Made by a program: the position numbers and the translations under genes. Below, piece after piece: positions 1 to 6,573 of a stretch of 17,919 bases of DNA. Source of the stretch: Chloroflexota bacterium (lineage in GTDB: Bacteria > Chloroflexota > Anaerolineae > SpSt-600); contig DRAO01000221.1 of assembly GCA_011041825.1 (NCBI GenBank), positions 1-17,919 on the forward strand. Reading direction: 5' to 3'. The notes under the pieces are model-generated. The model did not search any database and was not told the origin of the DNA. It was given only the letters and a program-made list of their open reading frames with translations. Every line of letters begins with the position of its first letter. Position 1 is the stretch's first letter.

Positions 1-363
1 ACTGTGGATAAGGACTTGGTCCTCTATCTCTTCGGTACGCCAGGCCAGAAGCGTTTCGACTTTATGTGGGAAATCCTCTCGGAGGGGATGTTAGGATTCG
101 TGGTGATGGTGGATAGCACCAGCCCCCAAACCTTCCGGGAGGCTAGATATATTTTGGATGTGTTCCACCGTTACGCCAGGACGCCTTACGTGGTGGCTGC
201 CAACAAGCAGGACCTTCCTGATGCCTGGCCTGTGGAAGACCTGCGCATAGCCCTTCGGTTGAATAGCAAGACCAAGGTCATACCTTGTGTGGCCACAGAT
301 AAGGAAAGCGTGAAGAAGGTGCTGTTGGAACTCCTTTACCTCATTTTAGAGATGCTTGAGTGA
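1..363 (+). CDS. Small Ras-like GTPase, COG2229/MglA-type (5' truncated)
   Basis: The window opens inside this gene: the reading frame is open from base 1, and the GTG at base 4 is unlikely to be the true start. The visible 120 residues hold the C-terminal two thirds of a small GTPase fold. The switch-II/G3 element is FGTPGQKRF (residues 11-19), the form usual in the COG2229 predicted GTPases, where Ras has DTAGQ. The G4 guanine-specificity motif is NKQD (68-71), and CVATD near residue 94 fits G5. The P-loop and switch I lie upstream of the window. Such proteins bind and hydrolyse GTP as switches, and in many bacteria they are encoded beside Roadblock/LC7 proteins. Whether one lies just upstream cannot be seen. 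The stop is 12 bases before the next start, so co-transcription with the hydrolase is likely. The family call is firm; the target of the switch is unknown. Confidence 0.9.
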   Translation, partial: TVDKDLVLYLFGTPGQKRFDFMWEILSEGMLGFVVMVDSTSPQTFREARYILDVFHRYARTPYVVAANKQDLPDAWPVEDLRIALRLNSKTKVIPCVATDKESVKKVLLELLYLILEMLE

Positions 364-375
364 GGGGGAAAAGCG

Positions 376-1173
376 GTGGCCTCAGTGGTTACCGAGCAGG
401 GAGTGGTCCATTATGAGGTAATAGGCAAGGGGGAACCGGTTATACTCCTCCATGGATGGTTGGGCTCGTGGGGTTATTGGCTCGGCACTATGCGTGAGCT
501 TTCGAGCCAATATAGGGTTTATGCGCTTGACTTCTGGGGGTTTGGTGAATCAGACAGGAGAAGGGAGAGCTTTCGCATCCCGGATTTTGTGGCCCTCGTG
601 TTGCAGTTTATGGACCGGCTGGGGATAAGCAAAGCCAGATTGGTAGGGCATTCGATGGGTGGGACGGTGGCCCTGAGCGTAGCCTTGGAAGCACCTTCCA
701 GGGTAAAGCAGGTGGGCTTGGTCAGCTCGCCGTTAGAAGGCAAATCGCTTAGCTTGCTTTTGAAGATGGCAGCCATCCCTCAGTTGGCCTTCCTGGCCTG
801 GAACAACCCTTGGTTCCTCAGGTGGGTCCTGAGGATGATGGCTCCTTGGACAGCCAGGGATTGGAAGGAATGGTACAATATGCTTATGAGGGACATTTCC
901 AAGACAACCCTGGCTTCGTTCTTTCAGAGCATAAACTCGCTTTACAAGACCGACTTGAAGCCTTATCTTAAGGACGTGAAAGCCCCCGTCTTCGGCATCT
1001 ATGGCCTGCGGGATAACATAGTGGACCCGTGCCAGGCCGAGGTGGTGAGTTCAATTCCTAACGCCCGGGTGAAGCTTATGTCCCATTGTGGGCATTTCCC
1101 AATGCTTGACGACCCACCGGGCTTTAACGAAACGCTCGCCGAAAACCTCAGAGGAGGGGACTCAAGGGGATAG
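376..1173 (+). CDS. Alpha/beta hydrolase
   Basis: A 265-residue soluble alpha/beta-hydrolase-fold protein with no signal peptide. The oxyanion-hole HGW is at residues 26-28. The nucleophile elbow GHSMGG (91-96) places the catalytic serine at 93. The acid is probably Asp213 in GLRDNIVDP, and the base is His240 in HCGHFPM. Length and motif spacing are normal, so the enzyme should be active, cleaving an ester, thioester, lactone or similar bond; the substrate cannot be read from the sequence. The start is a GTG preceded by the purine-rich GAGGGGGAAAAG, 12 bases after the GTPase stop. The hydrolase beginning at 17744 is a close paralogue: both share HYEVIG, HGWLGSW and YALD followed by WGFG in the N-terminal third. 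The many aromatic and hydrophobic residues in the cap region (about 130-190) fit a hydrophobic substrate, which is only an inference. Confidence 0.93.
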   Translation: MASVVTEQGVVHYEVIGKGEPVILLHGWLGSWGYWLGTMRELSSQYRVYALDFWGFGESDRRRESFRIPDFVALVLQFMDRLGISKARLVGHSMGGTVALSVALEAPSRVKQVGLVSSPLEGKSLSLLLKMAAIPQLAFLAWNNPWFLRWVLRMMAPWTARDWKEWYNMLMRDISKTTLASFFQSINSLYKTDLKPYLKDVKAPVFGIYGLRDNIVDPCQAEVVSSIPNARVKLMSHCGHFPMLDDPPGFNETLAENLRGGDSRG

Positions 1174-1262
1174 AGGTAATCTTCGATGCTTCGTGCAGTG
1201 CCAAAGCTTTCATACGAGATACACCCTCTTCAGGAATGGTCTACTTGAGCAATCAGCCTTAC

Positions 1263-1269
1263 AGGAGGT
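1263..1269 (+). promoter_or_regulatory. Shine-Dalgarno site that fixes the V4R start
   Basis: AGGAGGT lies 4 bases before the ATG at 1274. The open frame extends upstream to 1088 inside the hydrolase gene, but that extension has no ribosome binding site and reads as unconserved sequence. This strong site therefore supports the ATG at 1274. Confidence 0.8.
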
Positions 1270-1273
1270 ACCG

Positions 1274-1915
1274 ATGGCTAGGCCTAATGAAGGTCCCTTG
1301 CCCAAGTATTATTACCCCAACAAGATGGCGAGAGCATACCTTATGGGCCTGGAAGAAGTGCTGGGCCGGAATGGTCTCAATGCAGTGCTGAACTTTGCCA
1401 AACTCCGGCATCTGGTGGATAGAATGCCCCCTAACAACCTCAACAAAGAATTCAGCTTCGAGGAATTTGCTGCCATTCAGGAAGCATTGGAGGAAATGTA
1501 CGGCCCTCGTGGGGGGAAGGGTTTGGCCCTCAGGGCCGGGAGGGCTACGTTCAAATATGGCCTGCGGGAATTCGGAGCTGTACTGGGGATGGCTGACCTG
1601 GCCCTCAGGGTGCTGCCTTTAAGCGTGAAACTGCGGGTGGGACTCAATGCTTTCGCCGAGACCTTTAACCGCTTCAGCGACCAGATTGTGCGGTTGGAGG
1701 AAGATGACCAGCGTTTCATCTGGGTTAACGAGCGCTGTCCTGTCTGCTGGGGGCGCCATACTGATGCGCCCTGCTGCCACGCTGCTGTAGGTATACTTGA
1801 AGAAGGGCTGCGGTGGGGTAGCGGAGGCAAAACCTTTAAAGTGGAAGAGATTACCTGCATAGCCGTGGGGGATGACGCTTGCCGGTTCGTAATCCCCAAA
1901 ACCCCTACAGAATAG
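1274..1915 (+). CDS. V4R-domain protein, copy 1
   Basis: A 213-residue protein whose C-terminal half matches the V4R (4-vinyl reductase) type of small-molecule-binding domain found in BchJ-like proteins and in the sensor regions of some regulators. The diagnostic block is PCCHAAVGILEEGLRW followed by TCIAVGDDACRFVIP. Cysteines at 155, 158, 167, 168, 195 and 203 could form a metal site; CPVC (155-158) is present here but missing from the paralogue at 3228. The N-terminal 140 residues are mostly helical and carry a YGPRGG-like turn that the paralogue has as YGDRGA. No DNA-binding, kinase or transmembrane part is fused, so this is a stand-alone domain, probably a ligand-binding or adaptor protein and not a proven reductase. 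The two V4R genes flank the beta-helix gene, which suggests a shared pathway. The start was chosen from the strong Shine-Dalgarno site. Family certain, ligand unknown. Confidence 0.88.
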   Translation: MARPNEGPLPKYYYPNKMARAYLMGLEEVLGRNGLNAVLNFAKLRHLVDRMPPNNLNKEFSFEEFAAIQEALEEMYGPRGGKGLALRAGRATFKYGLREFGAVLGMADLALRVLPLSVKLRVGLNAFAETFNRFSDQIVRLEEDDQRFIWVNERCPVCWGRHTDAPCCHAAVGILEEGLRWGSGGKTFKVEEITCIAVGDDACRFVIPKTPTE

Positions 1916-1922
1916 AAACTTA

Positions 1923-1939
1923 AGGGGCTGTCAGCCTCT
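1923..1939. repeat. Imperfect dyad in the gap between V4R-1 and the beta-helix gene
   Basis: AGGGGCTG and CAGCCTCT surround a central T at 1931 and pair at seven positions plus one G-T. As RNA this would be a stem of about seven base pairs with a three-base loop. No T-run follows, so it is not a standard intrinsic terminator. It could be an operator-like palindrome, a processing or attenuation hairpin, or chance. Confidence 0.3.
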
Positions 1940-1962
1940 GAACAATCGCTCGGGCTGATTCT

Positions 1963-3207
1963 ATGAGGAAAGTCATCATCAGGGATAACAGGAAAATATT
2001 TCCTTTCAATGAACCAGCCAGGGATTTAAGAGTTATGAACAAACCCCTCTGGCTGTATCAGCACGATGTCCTAGCCCCTTATTGTGAGGAAGAACTGGAG
2101 GTAAACTCATTTTTCGAAATCCCCCTGGATAACAAGGAAACCCTGGTTTACAGGGATAACCTTTTCTTTGACCAGCATTTCTTTGAAGCCTTCATAACCG
2201 AGGCTCGGAGGAGGAACAAACCCTGTCGTGTGGCCTTCTCTCCTGAGGATAAGGCCATAACTACCTATGCCCTTTTGTTACAGAAGGGCATCCACCGGCA
2301 AGGCGGCCTCTATGTAGCCGATATGTGGTATTTCCCGGAAGGGATTGAGGAAGAAGCTGAACCCCTTGTCATAGAAACTCAAGCCCGGGAGATAGGGTTC
2401 TATCACGTTCCTACTTATATGGCTCCACCTCCAGGAGATTTGGTTTACTGGGTGCCTTTGAGGTCTTTTCTTTCTATAGAGAACTGGATACACATCTATT
2501 TTGCAAATGTCCCCTTCGGCATCTTCGCAGAAGGGGCCAGGATGGAGAAAGAAGCCGACAAGCTTTCGGTAAAGCTCCGGATTCTCCTCCGCTCCATTCT
2601 GGAGCGGAAGCATTTTCTCTCCTGCTCGGAGTTGGTTAAGGTGGGGCGTAACACTCAGATTGACCCCACGGCCATAATTCAGGGGCCTACTTATATTGGC
2701 AACAACTGTACCATTGGGCCGGGGGTGGTGATATCCAATTGCCTCATCGGCAATAACGTGAACATAATGCAGGGATGCCAATTGCTTTTAAGCGTGGTTA
2801 GCGATGGGTGTTACCTGCCCTTCAGGGCGGCTCTGTTTATGAGCGTGTTGATGGAAAACTCAATGGTAGCCCAGAACGCCGTATTGCAATTGAGCGTGGT
2901 GGGGAGGGATTCCTTCGTAGGTGCAGGGGTGGTCTTCACCGATTTCAACCTCCTTCCCAAGCCGGTGCACGTGCTTCACGAAGGCAAATTGCATTCCACC
3001 GGCCTGCCTGTCCTCGGCTGCTGTGTGGGCCACAATTGTCGGATAGGCTCGGGCCTGGTTTTTTACCCCGGTAGAGCGGTGGAATCGGACGTGGTGCTGG
3101 TGCGCTCTGAGGAGAGAGGCGTCATAACCCATAACATCTATTATGAGGAGAGTGACCACTTTAAATTCAGAGGAGGACATAAGCACCGGCGCCTTTACCC
3201 ACGTTAA
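1963..3207 (+). CDS. Left-handed beta-helix (hexapeptide-repeat) GlmU-like protein
   Basis: A 414-residue protein. Residues about 225-330 form a run of hexapeptide-type repeats (for example IDPTAII, YIGNNCTIGPGVVI, LIGNNVNI, VGRDSFVGAGVVF), and a last coil is seen near 350-373 (VGHNCRIGSGLVF). This is the left-handed parallel beta-helix of GlmU C-terminal domains and other acyl- or nucleotidyl-transferases. The first 200 residues open with IRDNRKIFPFNEPARDLRVMNKPLWL, broken here as IRDNRKIFPF and NEPARDLRV, and do not show the GxGTRM/L-type signature of active sugar nucleotidyltransferases. Nucleotidyl transfer is therefore doubtful. The family may be an acyltransferase or a scaffold acting on a sugar nucleotide or acyl donor; the substrate is unknown. 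There is no clear Shine-Dalgarno site before this ATG. I kept it because an in-frame stop at 1939-1941 bars extension and the conserved-looking N terminus begins here. The gene lies between the two V4R genes. Confidence 0.75.
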   Translation: MRKVIIRDNRKIFPFNEPARDLRVMNKPLWLYQHDVLAPYCEEELEVNSFFEIPLDNKETLVYRDNLFFDQHFFEAFITEARRRNKPCRVAFSPEDKAITTYALLLQKGIHRQGGLYVADMWYFPEGIEEEAEPLVIETQAREIGFYHVPTYMAPPPGDLVYWVPLRSFLSIENWIHIYFANVPFGIFAEGARMEKEADKLSVKLRILLRSILERKHFLSCSELVKVGRNTQIDPTAIIQGPTYIGNNCTIGPGVVISNCLIGNNVNIMQGCQLLLSVVSDGCYLPFRAALFMSVLMENSMVAQNAVLQLSVVGRDSFVGAGVVFTDFNLLPKPVHVLHEGKLHSTGLPVLGCCVGHNCRIGSGLVFYPGRAVESDVVLVRSEERGVITHNIYYEESDHFKFRGGHKHRRLYPR

Positions 3208-3227
3208 TTGCTGAAGGAGGATTACTT

Positions 3228-3842
3228 ATGGGTGAGCCCAGGCTCATAGCCAACGCTATTATGTGCATCTTCCTGGAGGCTGTGGAGGAAGTCTTGGGAG
3301 ACAAGGGGTTAACAGTGGTTCTCAAGCAAGCCGGTCAGGAGCAATTTCTGGGGCAGAAGCCACCGAATGACACCGAACTGGGTCCTTCCCTCCAGGAGTA
3401 CGGTCTCATTGAAGAAGCTATCGAACAGGTTTATGGGGATAGGGGAGCCAGAGCCATCCTGATGAGGATAGGTCGGGCCAACTTCAGGCGGTCTTTGGAG
3501 GAGAGGGGAAAGCTTATAGGGTTAACGGGGTTAGCCCTGAACCTTATCCCCTCTTATGAGGCTAAGCTCGGCCTCTTCCTAAAGAACTTTGCTTCAGCAG
3601 CGGTTAAACACGGGAACCTGCCAGTAAGGCTGGAGGAGGATGAGGACAATTTCTACTACATTTATGATGACTCTCCGGCCCATTACAGGCCTGAGAAAGA
3701 CCGCCCTTGCTGTTTCGTAACCGTGGGCCTTTTGAAGGAAGCCGTCAAATGGGCTACCGGTAAGGAAGTTAACGTGGAGGAGAAGACCTGTATGGCCTGT
3801 GGAGATGATGTTTGCACCTTCGTCATCCCGAAGAAAGCCTAG
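3228..3842 (+). CDS. V4R-domain protein, copy 2
   Basis: A 204-residue paralogue of the V4R protein at 1274, alike over its whole length: an N-terminal helical region with a YGDRGA turn, then RLEEDEDNF, PCCFVTVGLLKEAVKW and TCMACGDDVCTFVIPK. It keeps the CC pair (161-162) and Cys188 and Cys196, gains Cys191, and lacks the CPVC pair of copy 1, having SPAHYRPEKDRP there instead. The presumed metal or ligand site therefore differs. The ATG is preceded by AAGGAGG at 3213-3219, a strong ribosome binding site, 20 bases after the beta-helix stop. No other domain is attached. It probably binds a small hydrophobic or metal-containing ligand; V4R domains elsewhere act as sensors or as assembly factors in tetrapyrrole metabolism. 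It lies directly upstream of the acyl-ACP-reductase-like gene. Family certain, role inferred. Confidence 0.88.
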   Translation: MGEPRLIANAIMCIFLEAVEEVLGDKGLTVVLKQAGQEQFLGQKPPNDTELGPSLQEYGLIEEAIEQVYGDRGARAILMRIGRANFRRSLEERGKLIGLTGLALNLIPSYEAKLGLFLKNFASAAVKHGNLPVRLEEDEDNFYYIYDDSPAHYRPEKDRPCCFVTVGLLKEAVKWATGKEVNVEEKTCMACGDDVCTFVIPKKA

Positions 3843-3848
3843 AGGAGG
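3843..3848 (+). promoter_or_regulatory. Shine-Dalgarno site that supports a TTG start
   Basis: AGGAGG directly follows the V4R-2 stop and lies 11 bases before TTG at 3860. The open frame continues upstream into the V4R-2 gene (an earlier TTG at 3812), but only the 3860 start has a ribosome binding site, and the protein from there begins with a typical Rossmann-type beta strand (ATFAFIIHP). Confidence 0.7.
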
Positions 3849-3859
3849 AATCAAACTCG

Positions 3860-4894
3860 TTGGCCACCTTTGCCTTCATAATCCATCCCATAGACCCGAG
3901 GGGGGACGTAAAAAAGCGGTTCAAGCTACTGGGTACATATCTGCCTATCAGCGTAATCCATTTCCTTTCGGCCTATTTCCCACCGCTTATCCTTTCGCAG
4001 GTGAAGGGCATCCGCTCTCAGGCCACCGGAGAGGAGGTAAAGGGGTGGCTCCTGGCCTGCCCGCTTACGGCCAAGCGGATGATTGAGGTGCCCGTGGAGT
4101 TTGCCTACCGGAAGATAATAGCCACTTGCAAACTTGCGGAGAAATTAGGTGTTGATATAATAGGATTAGGAGCTTTCACATCGGTAGTGGGAGATGCAGG
4201 CGTAACGGTAGCCCGAAGCATCTCGGTGCCTGTGACCACCGGCAACAGCTATGCGGTGGCTGCATCCGTCAAGGCGCTGAAGGAGGCGGCCCTAAAACGG
4301 GGCATTAACGTAAGGGAAAGCACCGTTGCCATCCTCGGAGCCACAGGCTCTATAGGGAAGGCCACGACCAAGTTGCTGGCTTCGGAGGCAAGGAGGTTAA
4401 TCCTCCTTTCCAGGAGCCTGGACAGGCTTAGCAAAGTTCGGGATGAGCTTCCAACAGGGGGAGAGGTTAGGATTAGCACCCGGTTGGAGGATATGCGGGA
4501 GGCCGATTTAGTGGTGACGGCAGCAGGAGCAGTGGACCCCTTGGTAACCCCTGGGCACCTTAAAAGGGGAGCCATAGTATGCGACATCGCTATCCCCTCC
4601 AATATCTCTCCCGAGGTGGAGAGGGAAAGGGATGACGTGGTAATCCTGAAGGGAGGGGTGGTGGAAGTGCCCGGTGAGCCGGACTTCGGCTTCGACATCC
4701 GCTTACCTGAGGGGCTAGCCTATGCCTGTATGGCGGAAACCATCGCCTTGGCGATGGAAAAGCGCCTGGAGTGCTACACCCTTGGACGAGATTTGGAAGT
4801 GGAGAAGATCAGGGAGATAGAACGCATCGCCGAGAAGCACGGCTTTCATCCTGTAATTTACCCTGAAATGGGGGCCGCAGGTCCCCTATCATAG
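3860..4894 (+). CDS. Acyl-ACP reductase-like protein (COG5322)
   Basis: A 344-residue protein resembling the cyanobacterial long-chain fatty acyl-ACP reductase (AAR), which reduces acyl-ACP with NADPH to a fatty aldehyde. What can be seen: GVDIIGLGAFTSVVG (97-111), TTGNSYAV (127-134), the nucleotide-binding loop GATGSIGK (160-167), and a C-terminal YACMAET block. In that block Cys290 lines up with the AAR cysteine that forms the acyl-enzyme thioester (LFACFAES in the Synechococcus protein). The ending GRDLEVEKI followed by EKHGFHPV is also AAR-like. Length matches the family at about 340. No aldehyde-deformylating oxygenase gene is adjacent, so if it makes aldehyde the product probably goes elsewhere. 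An amino-acid or shikimate-type dehydrogenase is the main alternative, since COG5322 was first described as a predicted amino acid dehydrogenase; the conserved cysteine favours acyl reduction. The TTG start was chosen on its Shine-Dalgarno site. Confidence 0.82.
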   Translation: MATFAFIIHPIDPRGDVKKRFKLLGTYLPISVIHFLSAYFPPLILSQVKGIRSQATGEEVKGWLLACPLTAKRMIEVPVEFAYRKIIATCKLAEKLGVDIIGLGAFTSVVGDAGVTVARSISVPVTTGNSYAVAASVKALKEAALKRGINVRESTVAILGATGSIGKATTKLLASEARRLILLSRSLDRLSKVRDELPTGGEVRISTRLEDMREADLVVTAAGAVDPLVTPGHLKRGAIVCDIAIPSNISPEVERERDDVVILKGGVVEVPGEPDFGFDIRLPEGLAYACMAETIALAMEKRLECYTLGRDLEVEKIREIERIAEKHGFHPVIYPEMGAAGPLS

Positions 4895-4913
4895 AAAGGG
4901 GGGAGTAGAGATA

Positions 4914-5801
4914 ATGGAAAAAGGCAGACTCCTCATTGTGGAAGACGACCACGATGTTGCCGATATGCTTCGGATATATTTTGACTCCCTCGGTTATGAA
5001 GTGGAAGTAGCCTATAGGGGTGGGGAAGCCCTCGAAATGACCCGCCGTAAAACCCCGAACCTCATTATCCTGGACATCAACCTGCCGGATTTGGATGGCT
5101 ATGAAGTATGCAAGAAATTGCGGAGCAACCTCCGCACCAGCCATATCCCCATCATCTTCCTCACCCAGAGGGATGAGAGAAGCGACAAAATCGCCGGTTT
5201 GGAACTAGGGGCGGATGATTACATAACCAAGCCTTTCGATGTGGAAGAGCTGCGCCTTCGGGTGCAGAACGCTTTACGTAGAGCCACTTATGAAAACCTC
5301 AGCCACCCTGTCACCGGTCTGCCCAGCAGCAAATTGGTTGAGGAGCAGCTTAAGGAACTCCTTCAGAGAGATGATTGGGCTCTCTTGTTCTTTGGCCTCA
5401 AGTATTTCAAGGAATTCACCGACGTTTATGGCTTTGTGGCTGGGGATGATGTGCTGCGCTTCGTGGGCATTATGCTGGGCGAGGTGGTGGATTCCGTGGG
5501 CACCCCGCAGGATTTCATCGGCCACGTGGGCACTGATGACTTTCTAATCATCACCCGGAAGGAAAGGGCTCAGAACCTCAAGGAGGAAGCTATCTCCCGC
5601 TTCAACGAACAGGTGCATACTTTCTATTCCTTTATGGACCGGGAACGTGGGTATATACTGACGGAACAGGAGGGAGAGAAGAAGGAGGTGCCCTTTATGA
5701 GCCTTATCTGTGGGATCATAACCCCTGAAGATGGCCCCTTTGCGGATATAAGGCAGATAACGGAGGTGGCAGCGGAGGCCCGGAGGAAGGCAGGCCTTTA
5801 A
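4914..5801 (+). CDS. Response regulator with degenerate GGDEF domain
   Basis: A 295-residue two-domain protein. The receiver (about 5-122) has the acidic pair Asp11/Asp12, phospho-acceptor Asp54 in LDINLPDLDGYEV, Thr84 and Lys106 in KPF, so it should accept phosphate. After a short linker the HPVTGLPSSKLVEEQL entry (131-146) marks a GGDEF fold. Key cyclase residues are changed. The metal-binding aspartate of the usual IDLDNFK is lost (here FGLKYFK, 160-166), the Asn of FKxxND is Thr, and the signature reads GTDDF (206-210). It is therefore probably not a diguanylate cyclase and may instead bind a nucleotide or a partner. The start is an ATG 19 bases after the AAR-like stop, behind GAAAGGGGGGAG. 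It probably receives phosphate from a kinase of this locus, such as the hybrid kinase at 7315, but the pairing is inferred. Confidence 0.88.
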   Translation: MEKGRLLIVEDDHDVADMLRIYFDSLGYEVEVAYRGGEALEMTRRKTPNLIILDINLPDLDGYEVCKKLRSNLRTSHIPIIFLTQRDERSDKIAGLELGADDYITKPFDVEELRLRVQNALRRATYENLSHPVTGLPSSKLVEEQLKELLQRDDWALLFFGLKYFKEFTDVYGFVAGDDVLRFVGIMLGEVVDSVGTPQDFIGHVGTDDFLIITRKERAQNLKEEAISRFNEQVHTFYSFMDRERGYILTEQEGEKKEVPFMSLICGIITPEDGPFADIRQITEVAAEARRKAGL

Positions 5802-5810
5802 GGGGGATGG

Positions 5811-6563
5811 ATGTTTAAGTTTAGCACTGCTAAACTAGTGGCTGCAATGGTTGTAGAAGAACAGGAAGGGCTCAATCTCCTGGAGAGATGTGTGTTTTTC
5901 CTGTTCAAATGCCTAGGTTCTATCAGGAGGGCGGTTAAGGAGAGGTGGCTTTTCAGCCAGAGGAGCATGCTGGAATTTTACAAAGCTGGCATCCGGAATT
6001 ATCTCGTATTAGGAGCCGGGGTCCTTTTACCGACCCATATCCATCGTTTGTTCACAGATGTCAGGGTCCTTTATGTGGATAACGATGAGGAGGTGGTGAG
6101 AGAGGCGCAGAAGTTGCTGGCCGGGAGGGAGAACGTCCGTTACGTGTGGGGAGACTTAAGGCGATGGGATGAGACCATAAAACCTGTATGCCAGGAATTC
6201 TTTGGCGAATCGCCTCGGTTGGGAGTAATTATGGTGGGGGTAACTGCCTTTCTTCCCGATAACCTCATACGCCGGATTCTCAAGTCCATCTACGCCTGGG
6301 TTGCCCCCGGCTCTTACCTGAGTGTTACCAACATAGATGCCGAGACCATAAGGGCAACCCCGGGGATTTACATCCGGTACGTCATCTTTAAACTCATCTA
6401 CCTCTTGGTGGGGAATAGACATCACATCCGGACTGATGCCGGCTTAAAAGCCCTTATGCTGCCTTGGAGAGTTGTAAAAGTGGTGCCTATATTTCCCGGC
6501 AATCCGGAGCTCTCACCTGGACAGAAGGCTTATGCCAGTGGATACATCGCAATGAAACTGTAA
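5811..6563 (+). CDS. SAM-dependent methyltransferase-like protein (Methyltransf_19/DUF574 type), copy 1
   Basis: A 250-residue protein with a Rossmann methyltransferase core: LVLGAGVLLPTHIHRLF (65-81) as the SAM-binding glycine loop, VLYVDNDEEVV (86-96) with Asp90 positioned to bind the SAM ribose, WGDLRRWD (113-120), and PGSYLSVTN (166-174). This layout, a GxG loop followed by PTxxxH and YVDND, is that of the S-adenosyl methyltransferase family also called DUF574, common in Actinobacteria and Chloroflexota. The C-terminal ending SPGQKAYASGYIAMKL resembles the strand that closes the fold. The hydrophobic stretch IRYVIFKLIYLLVG (188-201) could contact a membrane or a lipid-like substrate, as inference only. 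The methyl acceptor is unknown. It starts at an ATG behind AGGGGG, just after the response regulator stop, and is followed 10 bases later by a paralogue. Confidence 0.85.
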   Translation: MFKFSTAKLVAAMVVEEQEGLNLLERCVFFLFKCLGSIRRAVKERWLFSQRSMLEFYKAGIRNYLVLGAGVLLPTHIHRLFTDVRVLYVDNDEEVVREAQKLLAGRENVRYVWGDLRRWDETIKPVCQEFFGESPRLGVIMVGVTAFLPDNLIRRILKSIYAWVAPGSYLSVTNIDAETIRATPGIYIRYVIFKLIYLLVGNRHHIRTDAGLKALMLPWRVVKVVPIFPGNPELSPGQKAYASGYIAMKL

Positions 6564-6573
6564 GGGGGGAATT

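Noticed and set aside
1088..1273. Extension of the V4R-1 frame upstream into the hydrolase gene
   Set aside because: The frame is open, but this stretch overlaps the hydrolase and has no ribosome binding site. AGGAGGT before ATG 1274 marks the real start.
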